Shown: positions 9,851-18,313, counted from the stretch's first letter. The stretch: 64,000 nt of DNA from Pseudomonas sp. MM213 (GCF_020423045.1 NZ_CP081943.1:6262001-6326000); one strand, 5' to 3'. Notes: generated by a model not told the origin, from the sequence alone. A program made the numbers and translations.

Positions 9851-10789
9851 ATGACCTTTACCATTGCCGCGAAGGCATCGCTGTTGCTGCTGTTCCTCGG
9901 CAGCACCCTCTATGTGCACTTGCGCGGCAAGGCGCGATTGCCGGTCTTGCGTCAGTTCGTCAACCACTCCGCTTTGTTCGCACCTTACAACGCCTTGATG
10001 TACCTGTTCTCCAGCGTGCCCTCCAAACCCTATCTGGATCGCAGCAAGTTCCCGGAACTTGATGTGCTCAAGGACAATTGGGAAGTCATCCGCGACGAAG
10101 CGATGCACCTGTTTGATGAGGGTTACATTCGCGCCGCCGAGAAAAACAACGACGCCGGTTTTGGCTCGTTTTTCAAGAAAGGCTGGAAGCGTTTCTACCT
10201 CAAGTGGTACGACAAACCCCTGCCATCGGCCGAAACACTGTGCCCGAAAACAGTGGCCCTGGTCAGCAGCATTCCCAACGTCAAAGGCGCCATGTTCGCC
10301 TTGCTGCCGGGTGGCAGCCATCTCAACCCGCACCGCGATCCGTTTGCCGGTTCCCTGCGTTATCACCTGGGGTTGTCGACGCCGAATTCCGATGATTGCC
10401 GCATCTTCGTCGACGGTCAGGTTTACGCCTGGCGTGATGGCGAAGACGTGATGTTCGACGAAACCTATGTGCACTGGGTCAAGAACGAAACCGAGAAGAC
10501 CCGGGTCATTCTGTTCTGCGACATCGAACGTCCGTTGAGCAACCGTATCATGACCCGCATCAACCGCTCGATCAGCAGCCTGCTCGGTCGTGCCACTGCG
10601 CCGCAGAACCTCGATGACGAGCGTGTCGGCGGGATTAACCGGGCCTACGCCTGGAGCAAGAACTCCAGCGACAAAGTCAGCGGTGTGGTCAAGCAGTGGA
10701 AGCGGCGCAATCCTAAAGCCTACCGTGTGCTGCGGCCGGTGCTCGCGGTGGTGGTGTTGACGTTGTTGGGGTATTGGTTGTTTGGGTGA
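9851..10789 (+). CDS. lpxO: LpxO-type aspartyl/asparaginyl β-hydroxylase (lipid A 2-hydroxylase)
   Basis: This 312-residue Fe(II)/2-oxoglutarate dioxygenase is expected to 2-hydroxylate the secondary acyl chain of lipid A at the inner membrane. An N-terminal membrane segment (4-22) is followed by the catalytic core, with iron ligands His161-x-Asp163 in NPHRDPF and distal His208 in ETYVHW. A C-terminal hydrophobic tail (~290-311) follows. AAGGAG precedes the ATG. A bidirectional terminator lies after the stop. Pseudomonads often carry two LpxO paralogues, and which one this is cannot be told here. Confidence 0.9.
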   Translation: MTFTIAAKASLLLLFLGSTLYVHLRGKARLPVLRQFVNHSALFAPYNALMYLFSSVPSKPYLDRSKFPELDVLKDNWEVIRDEAMHLFDEGYIRAAEKNNDAGFGSFFKKGWKRFYLKWYDKPLPSAETLCPKTVALVSSIPNVKGAMFALLPGGSHLNPHRDPFAGSLRYHLGLSTPNSDDCRIFVDGQVYAWRDGEDVMFDETYVHWVKNETEKTRVILFCDIERPLSNRIMTRINRSISSLLGRATAPQNLDDERVGGINRAYAWSKNSSDKVSGVVKQWKRRNPKAYRVLRPVLAVVVLTLLGYWLFG

Positions 10790-10805
10790 AACCGGACTTT
10801 GAATA

Positions 10806-10834
10806 AAGAACCGCTCCTTGTGAGCGGTTTTTTT
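10806..10834. terminator. bidirectional intrinsic terminator between lpxO and the 59-aa gene
   Basis: The stem ACCGCTC/GAGCGGT is followed by a run of seven T on the + strand and preceded by AAAGAA. The T-run runs into the stop codon of the leftward small gene, so one hairpin serves both convergent genes. Confidence 0.85.
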
Positions 10835-11012
10835 ATGAGGAAAAGGTGAACGAAGCTCCAGCGAGAACGCCCATCGGCTCTTCTGTTACCGGGTTTGCCA
10901 GTGTATCTCTGATGCGACGCAAAACACTTTCTGGCAACTCAGTGGGTGGTCGCTTCGGAGTTGCCTTGATGGGTTGTCTATCTGCAATATTTGTTTCAGC
11001 GAGAGCTTTCAT
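10833..11012 (-). CDS. small hypothetical protein (59 aa) downstream of GNAT gene
   Basis: From ATG 11012 (GGAG 6 nt upstream) the protein has 59 residues. It begins MKALAETNIADRQP and has a basic, helical middle part (LPESVLRRIRDTLANP). The frame also has an earlier ATG at 11033 (66 residues) without a clear ribosome site. It starts about 44 bp after the GNAT gene on the same strand, so the two are probably co-transcribed. GC is lower than in the neighbours. I do not recognise the family. A two-gene toxin/antitoxin-like or modifier/target arrangement is possible but unsupported. Confidence 0.5.
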   Translation of the reverse strand: MKALAETNIADRQPIKATPKRPPTELPESVLRRIRDTLANPVTEEPMGVLAGASFTFSS

Positions 11013-11055
11013 TGAATCTCCAGCGTTGATCATTAAATGAGCAGTTGGCCCGATA

Positions 11056-11595
11056 TTAGTCGCACTCCATAAGCATCACAAGCCGACCCTCTGTGTCGAA
11101 TTCAAAACCAAGCTGCTGATAGATGGCGATGGCACCCTTTACAGGCTCCTGTATTTCGATCTGTCTGCAGCCAATGATTTGTGCAAAGTGAGTAACAGCG
11201 GTCAGTGCGAGCGAAGCAATCAGGCTTTTCAGGGGATGACCTCTTTCTGGATTACCCTCCAATCGCACGTTCTTTACTCGTTGACGACTCTGGTTTGGAT
11301 TCGCAAAACACAGCCCGCATAACTCCAGATCAAACCAGATCGCCAGATCAAAACACATCGGCTCTTTTGCCTTCCATCCAACGACTTCATTCCATGAATA
11401 GTGCGGATCATTCCAGTGCTGGAATGCATTCAATGCCTGTGCGTTGATTGGTTCGAAACGAATCCTGGAAAAATCGAAGCCGACTTGCCCTCCATGCTCC
11501 AGTTCTTGATGAAGTCGGGATAGGGTGGCAATTGCCAGCTTTCGAGCATTTGATCTGTACAGCTGATACCGAAGATGCGTCCGTTCCCTTGGCAT
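11056..11595 (-). CDS. GNAT-family N-acetyltransferase
   Basis: This 179-residue protein's C-terminal half carries GNAT features: LIASLALTAVTHFAQIIGCRQIEIQEPV, then GAIAIYQQLGFEFDTEGRLVMLM, the usual β5-α4-β6 end (residues ~125-178). The acetyl-CoA pyrophosphate loop is weak (NPERGHPLKSLIAS). Codon use and GC (about half by eye) differ from the GC-rich flanks, suggesting transfer. The substrate is unknown. The N-terminal 40 residues are less typical, so the start may lie further in. Confidence 0.72.
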   Translation of the reverse strand: MPRERTHLRYQLYRSNARKLAIATLSRLHQELEHGGQVGFDFSRIRFEPINAQALNAFQHWNDPHYSWNEVVGWKAKEPMCFDLAIWFDLELCGLCFANPNQSRQRVKNVRLEGNPERGHPLKSLIASLALTAVTHFAQIIGCRQIEIQEPVKGAIAIYQQLGFEFDTEGRLVMLMECD

Positions 11596-11696
11596 TTGAT
11601 CTCTTGCATTCCCTTTCCCCCTCAGTGGGCGATTTCCTTTCCCTCAGAGTAAGCAGCAGGCCTAAAGCTGTATCTACTGGCCCTTTGTCCAAGTCA

Positions 11697-11734
11697 TTGC
11701 AATCCATGTCGAGCGCTGGTTATAGTCGGCGCTC
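11697..11734 (+). promoter_or_regulatory. σ70-like promoter with inverted repeat over the -10
   Basis: TTGCAA (11697-11702) and TATAGT (11721-11726) are separated by 18 nt. A perfect 6-bp inverted repeat, GAGCGC (11711-11716) and GCGCTC (11729-11734), brackets the -10 box, as expected for a repressor operator. It points to the 54-aa ORF at 11779 and the DMT gene beyond it. Confidence 0.5.
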
Positions 11735-11778
11735 GGTGATTTCCGTTCACCGTCCATCCCATCAAAAAAGATCAGCCC

Positions 11779-11943
11779 ATGCCTGCTTCCCTCATCAACG
11801 CGGTAGTCGATTCAGCGGTCCACGCTGGCGTCGTGCCGTGCGGGGATCAGCAGCCTGCGCAGATCAGTCATTACCCCCCACCTGTCCGTAGCACGCCGGT
11901 GTACGCAGTCGTATCACCGCCGGGCGTTGGCGTTTCGGGCTGA
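11779..11943 (+). CDS. possible small protein (54 aa), proline-rich C-terminus
   Basis: The ORF runs from ATG 11779 to TGA 11941-11943. It begins MPASLINAVVDSAVHAG and ends in a Pro/Val-rich tail (YPPPVRSTPVYAVVSPPG). A recognisable promoter lies 53 bp upstream, but no Shine-Dalgarno is evident. I believe near-identical short proteins are scattered in other Pseudomonas genomes, but this is memory, not a search. Function is unknown. It might instead be a transcribed leader. Confidence 0.38.
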   Translation: MPASLINAVVDSAVHAGVVPCGDQQPAQISHYPPPVRSTPVYAVVSPPGVGVSG

Positions 11944-12004
11944 TCAGCTTTCCCTGCTGTTCCCTTGCCCTTCTAAAAGCGTTCGCCTGAAAAACTACTG
12001 GATT

Positions 12005-12030
12005 TCAGCTTCGGCTGAGTTGGCTTTTTA
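12005..12030 (+). terminator. TTCG-tetraloop hairpin with T-rich tail upstream of DMT gene
   Basis: TCAGC-TTCG-GCTGA (12005-12018) is followed by GTTGGCTTTTTA. The stem is only 5 bp and the T-run starts 7 nt later, so it is a weak terminator or attenuator for the small transcript ahead of the DMT gene. Confidence 0.4.
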
Positions 12031-12052
12031 TGCCTGACTACAGGTGGTATTC

Positions 12053-12916
12053 ATGTTTGTCCTTTCGAAAAAATCCGCGCTCGCGGCGGCGTCCACGAGC
12101 CTGTTCGTTTTGCTGTGGAGCAGCGGGGCGATCTTCTCCAAATGGGGCCTGGCCCACGCGTCGCCCTTCGCTTTTCTGCTGATTCGTTTCGCCATCGCGC
12201 TTTGTGGATTGGTGCTGCTGGTGCCATTGCTCAAGCTGAAATTGCCCAAGGGTGGCAAGCCGATGCTGTATGCGATGGCCACTGGGGTGGTGTTGCTGGG
12301 CGCTTATCAGATTTTCTATCTGCTGGCCCTGGACCTGAAGGTCACGCCAGGCGTGATGGCCACGATCATGGGTGTGCAGCCCATCCTCACGGTGGTGATC
12401 ATGGAGCGCCAGCGCTCAGCGAACCGGGTGTTCGGTCTGATGCTGGGTTTGGCCGGATTGATCATGGTGGTGTATCAGGGCATTGGGATGGCCGGCATGT
12501 CGCTGGCCGGGATGTTTTTCGGTTTGCTGGCGTTGGCGAGCATGACGTTCGGTTCGATCATGCAGAAACGCATCACCGATAATCCCCTCGGTACGCTGCC
12601 GGTGCAGTATCTGGCGGGGCTGTTGTTGTGCGGGATTTTCGTGCCGTTCCAGCCGCTTCACTTTGAACGCAGCAGCGGTTTTATCGTGCCGGTGTTGTGG
12701 ATGGGGCTGGTGGTGTCGGTGTTGGCGACGTTGTTGCTGTATCGGCTGATCGCCCGGGGCAATCTGGTGAATGTCACCAGTCTGTTTTATCTGGTGCCGG
12801 CGGTGACGGCGGTGATGGATTATCTGTTTTTCGGCAACCAACTTGCGGTGTTGAGCATGGTGGGGATGGTGCTGATTATTGTTGGTCTGGGGGTTGTGTT
12901 TCGTCAGGCGCGGTAG
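12053..12916 (+). CDS. DMT-superfamily (EamA) transporter
   Basis: From ATG 12053 (AGGTGG upstream) the protein has 287 residues and ten hydrophobic helices in two EamA halves. The first half begins LFVLLWSSGAIFSKWGL and the second LLLYRLIARGNLVNVTSLFYLVPAVTAVM...FGNQL, both typical of the RhaT/RarD/YdcZ-like drug/metabolite transporters. A GTG start 9 nt earlier is possible. Likely an exporter of a small metabolite or amino acid; the substrate is unknown. It is monocistronic, with a repeat element after it. Confidence 0.85.
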   Translation: MFVLSKKSALAAASTSLFVLLWSSGAIFSKWGLAHASPFAFLLIRFAIALCGLVLLVPLLKLKLPKGGKPMLYAMATGVVLLGAYQIFYLLALDLKVTPGVMATIMGVQPILTVVIMERQRSANRVFGLMLGLAGLIMVVYQGIGMAGMSLAGMFFGLLALASMTFGSIMQKRITDNPLGTLPVQYLAGLLLCGIFVPFQPLHFERSSGFIVPVLWMGLVVSVLATLLLYRLIARGNLVNVTSLFYLVPAVTAVMDYLFFGNQLAVLSMVGMVLIIVGLGVVFRQAR

Positions 12917-13251
12917 AGCGGTTGGCGGGCATATCCGTTTTTTTTGTGATGGCGGCTATTGGTTTCGCCCTTACGGCGAGTTACTTGGAAAAGCGCCAAG
13001 TAACCAAGGGCTCTTGCCCCTTTCGTTCGGTGCCTCGCCTAGGCTCGGCATGCCCTCGCTCCGGTCCTGCTCCGTGGGCCCGCCGCCATCGGCCATCCAT
13101 GGCCGGGGGCGGCTAACCCGGCATCCATGCCGGGTTGCCCACTGCGCAGAACCTCCACTCGGCCTCTCGAGGGGGCGCTCAGATCAAAAGCGGAAGGCGA
13201 GCTAACGCTCGGCCTGATGAGTGGTGGAAATCAAAAGCAAACACAGACCCC

Positions 13252-13341
13252 TGTAGGAGCCGGCTTGCTGGCGATGGCGGTGAGTCGGTCAACCTATTTA
13301 TTGGCTGGACGGACGCTATCGCCAGCAAGCTGGCTCCTACA
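13252..13341. repeat. REPIN (GGAGCCGGCTTGCTGGCGAT type), in element A
   Basis: A REP unit and its inverted partner (ATCGCCAGCAAGCTGGCTCC) enclose a loop of about 45 bp. Confidence 0.9.
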
Positions 13342-13378
13342 AGGGAAATGCAGATGTGTTTGGATAAATACGATCAAC

Positions 13379-13470
13379 TGTAGGAGCTGGCTTGCCGGCG
13401 ATAGCGGTGGGTCAGTCAACGTATGTATTGGCTGGACAGACGCTATCGCCAGCAAGCCGGCTCCTACAGG
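13379..13470. repeat. REPIN (GGAGCTGGCTTGCCGGCGAT type), in element A
   Basis: This second REPIN of the same class is separated by about 37 bp from the first and shares its loop sequence (TATTGGCTGGAC). The two probably arose by local duplication. Confidence 0.9.
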
Positions 13471-13823
13471 GGAGCGGTGCCAATGTCCGGAATGGGTGAA
13501 CGCATCAGAGAAGGACAACGCGGACATCAAAAGAGCCAGGCCGGCTTTCAGGCCGCCTCGGCGGCTGTGGCGGTAGTCGCCTCCTCGAGAGGCCGAGTGG
13601 AGGTTCTGCGCAGTGGGCAACCCGGCATGGATGGCGGCGGGCCCACGGAGCAGGACCGGAGCGAGGGCATGGCGAGCATTAGCGAGCCACCGAACGAAAG
13701 GGGCAAAAGCGCTTTGGTTACTTTCCGCCGGGCCGCGCAGGCTTTTCGAAAGTGACTCGCCGTAAGGGCGAAACCAATAGCCGCCGTTACCGAAGCAACG
13801 GATATATACGCATACCCAAAGGC

Positions 13824-14765
13824 CTACTTACTCAAAGCATGCTCAGCCCGCACCGAGTTCATAAACGCCTGCATCGCCGAAGACTGAATACGATGACGCC
13901 GGGTAATCAACCCATACGGCGGCAACCGCGCTTCAAACTTGATCGGCAACACCGCCAGCAAATCACGCCCCGGATAATCCTCGACCACCGACACCGGCGT
14001 GACGCCGAGCATGTCGGTCTGCTGGATCAATGACAGCAAGGTCATGATCGACGTGGTCTCGACGATGCTGCTGGGAATGTCGACCCGCGCATTGTGAAAC
14101 ACCTGATTGATGATCGCGCGCATCGGGCTCGGTTGCTGTTGCAACACCCACGTCATGTTCTGCAATTCCGCCCAGCTCAGGTTTTTCTCCCGCGCCAATG
14201 GATTCTGCGCACCGGCAATCACGCACAGCTCCTCTTCACCCAAACTATCGAACAGCAATTCTTCGGCCCGCGCACCCGCCGGAATCCGCCCCAGCACAAT
14301 GTCGAGCTGATCCTGCAACAGTGCCTGCACCAGTACATCACTGGTGTCGACCTGAATGCTCATCGACAACCGAGGATGGCTTTTCTTCAAGGTGGCGATG
14401 GTGCGGGTCAGCAACCCCGAGGCCAGCGCCGGAATCGCCCCGACGGCGACTCGCCCGAGGTTGCCGGATTCCAGGGCGACCAGTTCTTCACGCATGCCGC
14501 TGAGTTCGGCAAACACCATGCGCGCGTAGTAGATGACGGTCTCCCCGAACGGGGTAGAGCGCATGCCCCGAGGCAGACGTTCGAAGAGTTCGACGCCGAG
14601 CAAGTCCTCGGCCTCGTGCAACATCTTGGTCGCTGCCGGTTGGGTCATGCCGATGTGGTCGGCGGCGCGGCGCAGTGAGCCGAGTTCCTGCAACGCCAGC
14701 ATCAACCGCAATTGGCGCAGACGCAGTCGACTGTGGATCACATTGGCATCAGGAATTCGGGTCAT
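13824..14765 (-). CDS. LysR-family regulator (GbpR-like) of the tct/lyx region
   Basis: From the ATG at 14765 the protein has 313 residues; 14 residues upstream in frame look untranslated. The HTH is LMLALQELGSLRRAADHIGMTQPAATKMLHEAEDLLG (~residues 20-56), the form seen in GbpR/CbbR-like sugar-acid regulators. The effector domain follows (VAVGAIPALASGLL). It lies 69 bp behind tctA on the same strand, as the last gene of tctC-tctB-tctA-lysR. I propose that it binds the three ATMACCCSAGGYTAT dyads at 18082, 18211 and 22056, which is inference from motif and context. Confidence 0.88.
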   Translation of the reverse strand: MTRIPDANVIHSRLRLRQLRLMLALQELGSLRRAADHIGMTQPAATKMLHEAEDLLGVELFERLPRGMRSTPFGETVIYYARMVFAELSGMREELVALESGNLGRVAVGAIPALASGLLTRTIATLKKSHPRLSMSIQVDTSDVLVQALLQDQLDIVLGRIPAGARAEELLFDSLGEEELCVIAGAQNPLAREKNLSWAELQNMTWVLQQQPSPMRAIINQVFHNARVDIPSSIVETTSIMTLLSLIQQTDMLGVTPVSVVEDYPGRDLLAVLPIKFEARLPPYGLITRRHRIQSSAMQAFMNSVRAEHALSK

Positions 14766-14834
14766 GGGCCGCGCTCGCGAAAAAGACTGCGGCAAGCCTG
14801 ACAACAAATGTCAGGCGTTGCCAGCATTGCTGTG

Positions 14835-16364
14835 TCACAGCACCGATTTGGTCTTGGCGACGTGAGGTTTGCGCAGGCCCATCAGGCTGCTCAACCCTTT
14901 GGAAATCAGCGGCCAGAACAGCATCAGCAGCGCCGCCGTGGTCAGGCTGCCCACCAGCGGGTTGGACCAGAAAATCCCCAAGTGGCCGTCAGAAAACAGC
15001 ATCGATTGACGGAACGCATCCTCAGCCTTGTCGCCCAGCACTGCCGCCAACACCAGCGGTGCAATCGGGTAACCGAGTTTCTTGAACAAGTAACCCAGCG
15101 CGCCGAAGCCCAGCATCAGCACCACGTCGAAGAACGAGTTGTGCACTGAGTAGGCACCGATGGCGCAAACCATGATGATGATCGGCGCAATGATCGAGAA
15201 CGGAATGCGCAGGATCGAAGCGAACAGCGGCACGGTGGCCAGCACCACGATCAGGCTCACCACGTTGCCCAGGTACATGCTCGCAATCAGGCCCCAGACA
15301 AAATCGTGCTGCTCGACGAACAACGTCGGGCCAGGGTGCAAGCCCCAGATCATCAAGCCACCGAGCATCACCGCTGCCGTGGCGGAACCGGGAATGCCCA
15401 AGGTCAGCATCGGTAGCAGGGCGCTGGTGCCGGCCGCATGGTCGGCGGTTTCGGGAGCGATCACGCCTTCGAGTTCACCCTTGCCGAAGTTCTCGCGATT
15501 CTTCGAGAAGCGCCGCGCCAGGCTGTAGCTCATGAACGAGGCCGCCGTCGGGCCGCCGGGCGTGATGCCCATCCAGCAACCGACCAGCGTGCTGCGCAGA
15601 ATGGTCCACCAGTAACGCGGCAACTTGGCCCAGGTACGCAGAATCACCATTGGCGTAATGCGCGCGTGCTCGCCGCGAAACACCAGGCCTTCCTCGACCG
15701 TGCAAAGGATTTCACCGATGCCGAACAGGCCGATCACCGCCACTTCGAAGCTGATGCCCGTCATCAGGATCGGCTGGTCGAAGGTCAGGCGCAGGTTGCC
15801 GGACACGGTGTCCATGCCGACCGCCGCCATGGCGAAACCGATCATCATCGCCACCACGGTTTTCAGCGGCGGGTTCTTGCTCATGCCGATGAAGGTGCAG
15901 AACGCCAACAGGTACACCGCGAAGAACTCCGGTGAACTGAACGACATGGCGAATGCGGCGATCTTGGTCGATAGAAAGGTCAGCAACAACACCCCGGCCA
16001 GCGCACCGATCAGTGCCGAACTGAAAGCGGCGGTGAGGGCTTCGGCGGCGCGACCTTCGCGGGCCATCGGGTAGCCGTCGAAGGTCGTCGCCACCGATGA
16101 GGGCTCACCGGGGATGTTGAACAGGATCGAGGTGATCGAGCCGCCGAACAGCGCGCCCCAATACATGCACGACAGCAGAATGATCGCCGACACCGGCGAC
16201 ATGGTGAACGTCAGCGGCAGCAGCAACGCCACGCCGTTGGGGGCACCGAGGCCGGGCAGTACGCCGACCAGAATGCCCAGCAGCACGCCGATCACCATCA
16301 GGCCGATGTGGCCCGGGGTCAGGATCAGGTTCATGCCTTGCAGCAGGGAATCGAACTCGCTCAT
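14835..16364 (-). CDS. tctA: tripartite tricarboxylate transporter, large permease TctA
   Basis: This 509-residue, roughly 12-helix permease has the TctA signatures GVLPGLGAPNGVALLLPLTF and FGGSITSILFNIPGEPSSVATTFDG near the N-terminus, and PGSATAAVMLGG in the second half. The ATG overlaps the tctB stop (ATGA), so I use that start and not the upstream in-frame codon. With TctB and TctC it forms a secondary transporter for a carboxylate. Its placement beside sugar-acid genes suggests an aldonate or a related acid rather than citrate, which is inferred. Confidence 0.92.
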   Translation of the reverse strand: MSEFDSLLQGMNLILTPGHIGLMVIGVLLGILVGVLPGLGAPNGVALLLPLTFTMSPVSAIILLSCMYWGALFGGSITSILFNIPGEPSSVATTFDGYPMAREGRAAEALTAAFSSALIGALAGVLLLTFLSTKIAAFAMSFSSPEFFAVYLLAFCTFIGMSKNPPLKTVVAMMIGFAMAAVGMDTVSGNLRLTFDQPILMTGISFEVAVIGLFGIGEILCTVEEGLVFRGEHARITPMVILRTWAKLPRYWWTILRSTLVGCWMGITPGGPTAASFMSYSLARRFSKNRENFGKGELEGVIAPETADHAAGTSALLPMLTLGIPGSATAAVMLGGLMIWGLHPGPTLFVEQHDFVWGLIASMYLGNVVSLIVVLATVPLFASILRIPFSIIAPIIIMVCAIGAYSVHNSFFDVVLMLGFGALGYLFKKLGYPIAPLVLAAVLGDKAEDAFRQSMLFSDGHLGIFWSNPLVGSLTTAALLMLFWPLISKGLSSLMGLRKPHVAKTKSVL

Positions 16365-16894
16365 TTGAAATTTCTCCCGGCCAGGGCAATCCAGTCGCCC
16401 ATCGGGCCGGCATCCAGCGGGACCTTGAACCACAGCGCGAAAATCAGGTAGCTGGCCAGCACCGCGCCGAGGGATACGCTGCCGATCATCAGTTTGCCGT
16501 AAGGCTTGGCGCGGACCTTGTCACGCCACATGAACCAGGCGATGAAGCAGGCCGACGCCACGTAGATGCCGGTGAACGGCATGGCGCCCACGAACAGCGC
16601 AATCGGGATGAACACCGACAACACTTGCTTGAACGCACTGCGGCTGACGAATGCAATGCTCAGGGCGTGCCAGCGCACCAGGGTCAACACGCCGTTGGCC
16701 ACGCTTGCGGCGCTGAGCATCAGGCCGATGTAGAAGGGGAAGTAACCCGGCTCGGGGCCGGAATCGCCCCAGCCGATACCTTGTTCGACACTGCCGAACA
16801 TCACCACCACGCCGATCAGCGCAGTGAAGACAGTCAGGCCGAGTTCGACCCAGCGGGTACCGACCAGCGCCGGTGAATCCGAAGAATGGGACAT
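16361..16894 (-). CDS. tctB: tripartite tricarboxylate transporter, small permease TctB
   Basis: This 177-residue membrane protein has four predicted helices (VELGLTVFTALIGVVVMFGS; FPFYIGLMLSAASVANGVLTL; LSVFIPIALFVGAMPF; LIGSVSLGAVLASYLIFALWF in part). The start at 16894 follows a GGAGGTG ribosome site. TctB is poorly conserved, and the call rests on length, topology and position between tctC and tctA. Confidence 0.88.
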   Translation of the reverse strand: MSHSSDSPALVGTRWVELGLTVFTALIGVVVMFGSVEQGIGWGDSGPEPGYFPFYIGLMLSAASVANGVLTLVRWHALSIAFVSRSAFKQVLSVFIPIALFVGAMPFTGIYVASACFIAWFMWRDKVRAKPYGKLMIGSVSLGAVLASYLIFALWFKVPLDAGPMGDWIALAGRNFK

Positions 16895-16946
16895 GAAGAC
16901 ACCTCCAGAGGTGACGGCCGTGCGCAGGCGGACGGCCGTCGGCAAC

Positions 16947-17963
16947 TCAGTTTTTCAGCCAGCCGGCTTCTTTGAACACCGGGGTGACGCGGGCGGTGTC
17001 TTTCTCAATGTAGGCGGTCAGCGGCTCGCCTTCGAGGAAGGTGGGCACCAGTGCGTTCTGTTTGACGTAGGCCTTGAACTCCGGGGTTTCGGTGACTTTG
17101 CGCATCAGCTCGACATAGAACGCCCGTTGCTCGGCGGTGACTTCGCCGGGCATGAACACGGTGCGCGGGAAGCGGTACTGATCGATGCCCAGGCCCTGTT
17201 CGTGGCAAGTCGGCACGTCGGCCCAGGATTTGTCGCCGGCGACTTTCTCGGTGTAGCTCATGCGCTCTTTACTGAACACGCACAGCGGCTCGACCTGATC
17301 ACCGCGCCATTGGCTGATGCTTTCGCTGGGGTTGTTGACGTTGGCGGCGATGTGTTTGCCGGCCAGTTGGGTCGCGGCTTCGCTGCCGCTCTTGAACGGG
17401 ATGTACACCAGTTTGCTGTTAGTTGTCTGGTTCAACAGCAGGGTGAGGGTCTGGTCCACGTCCTTGGACTGGCTGCCGCCCATGCGCAGGTTCGACGGGT
17501 CAGCCTTGACCGCTTCGTAGAAGCCCTTGGCGTCCTTCCACGGTGCGTCTTTGTAGCTCCAGAGAATGAAATCGTCCTCGGCCACGGCGGCGATGGGGGT
17601 CAGTTCCTGCCATTGGTAGCCGAGCTTGGACACCAGCGGCAAGAGGTAGATGTTGTTGGTGCCGATCACCAGTTTTTCCGGATCGCCCTTGTTCATTTTC
17701 AGGTCGAGGAAAGCTTCGGCGCCATTGCCGCCACCCTTGTTGAGGACGATGGTATTCACGTCGAGCAGCTTGTGGGTGGTGATGATCGACTGGATCAAAC
17801 GGCCGAGCTGGTCGGTGCCGCCACCGGGACCGCCAGCGACGACAATTTCGACGTTCTTGTCTGGTTGCCAGGCTGCATGAGCGAGAGCGGGAAGGGCGCC
17901 GGCGGCGACCAGCGTGCAGCCAAGAAACAGACGGGATGTGCGACGGACGAATGCATTTCGCAT
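16947..17963 (-). CDS. tctC: tripartite tricarboxylate transporter substrate-binding protein (Bug/TctC family)
   Basis: This 338-residue periplasmic protein has a signal peptide (~1-31, RLFLGCTLVAAGALPALAHAA). It has the Bug-family start VEIVVAGGPGGGTDQLGRLIQ and a conserved central part (VNTIVLNKGGGNGAEAFLDLK). It is the first gene of tctCBA-lysR. Bug proteins bind diverse carboxylates, and the ligand is not deducible from sequence. The promoter region upstream carries two copies of the putative LysR operator and is shared with the rightward MFS operon. Confidence 0.92.
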   Translation of the reverse strand: MRNAFVRRTSRLFLGCTLVAAGALPALAHAAWQPDKNVEIVVAGGPGGGTDQLGRLIQSIITTHKLLDVNTIVLNKGGGNGAEAFLDLKMNKGDPEKLVIGTNNIYLLPLVSKLGYQWQELTPIAAVAEDDFILWSYKDAPWKDAKGFYEAVKADPSNLRMGGSQSKDVDQTLTLLLNQTTNSKLVYIPFKSGSEAATQLAGKHIAANVNNPSESISQWRGDQVEPLCVFSKERMSYTEKVAGDKSWADVPTCHEQGLGIDQYRFPRTVFMPGEVTAEQRAFYVELMRKVTETPEFKAYVKQNALVPTFLEGEPLTAYIEKDTARVTPVFKEAGWLKN

Positions 17964-18081
17964 GGAAGGGCCTCGTTTTTGTAGTTGTTATGAGTGACTT
18001 GTCTGAGCGGTAAAGCTGCAAGCCTGGCCCGAGTGTGGGAAGCCGCAGGCGTCGCGTCTAGTCAAAACAATACATACACCG

Positions 18082-18096
18082 ATAGCCTGGGGTTAT
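18082..18096. promoter_or_regulatory. putative LysR operator, site 1 (tctC side)
   Basis: ATAGCCTGGGGTTAT is a dyad of the T-N11-A type, 119 bp upstream of tctC. Its reverse complement, ATAACCCCAGGCTAT, differs from site 2 at one position (C/G) and from site 3 at two. Confidence 0.65.
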
Positions 18097-18210
18097 AGCT
18101 CGGGAGGGGGAAAATCGTGAAGATCGCCGCAGGCCTTGCGCCAGAGCAGTTTGAGTGGAAAGTGTGTGCAGGCCTTATTCATTGAAAGCCCCCTGAAAGC
18201 AGGGCATGAC

Positions 18211-18225
18211 ATAACCCGAGGCTAT
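18211..18225. promoter_or_regulatory. putative LysR operator, site 2 (MFS side)
   Basis: ATAACCCGAGGCTAT is the same dyad as site 1 in opposite orientation, 114 bp further right and 228 bp before the MFS start. The pair sits in the shared tct/MFS promoter region, as expected for a regulator acting both ways. Confidence 0.65.
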
Positions 18226-18313
18226 CGCCTTATTTCAAGTTTTGATTAGACGGTTATCAGTGAGCCTTCGATAGTGCTCACCAATGCCGTGAAAACGCGG
18301 CAAAACGCGAACC

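Larger units (their letters stand above)
12929..13806. repeat. composite inverted-repeat element, copy A, with two REPINs inside
   Basis: The outer arms (12929-13240 and about 13495-13806) are inverted copies. Both carry the GCATATCCGTT-type end, the AACCCGGCATCCATGCC palindrome, CCTTTCGTTCGGTGCC and GGCCTCTCGAGG. The inner 250 bp hold two REPINs. The element recurs at 41733-42765 in opposite orientation. Short ORFs in the arms recur in every copy and are by-products of the repeat. No transposase is present. Confidence 0.85.

Noticed and set aside
11408..11707. Alternative minus-strand frames overlapping the GNAT gene, one starting at 11609 with a short product and one of 99 residues
   Set aside because: The GNAT frame is longer and has the family's β-α-β end; the others have no recognisable fold.
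12957..13755. Several short ORFs in element A, e.g. products starting MPTAQNLHSASRGG
   Set aside because: The same peptides recur in every copy and orientation of the element and span its palindromes, so they are products of repeat sequence, not genes.
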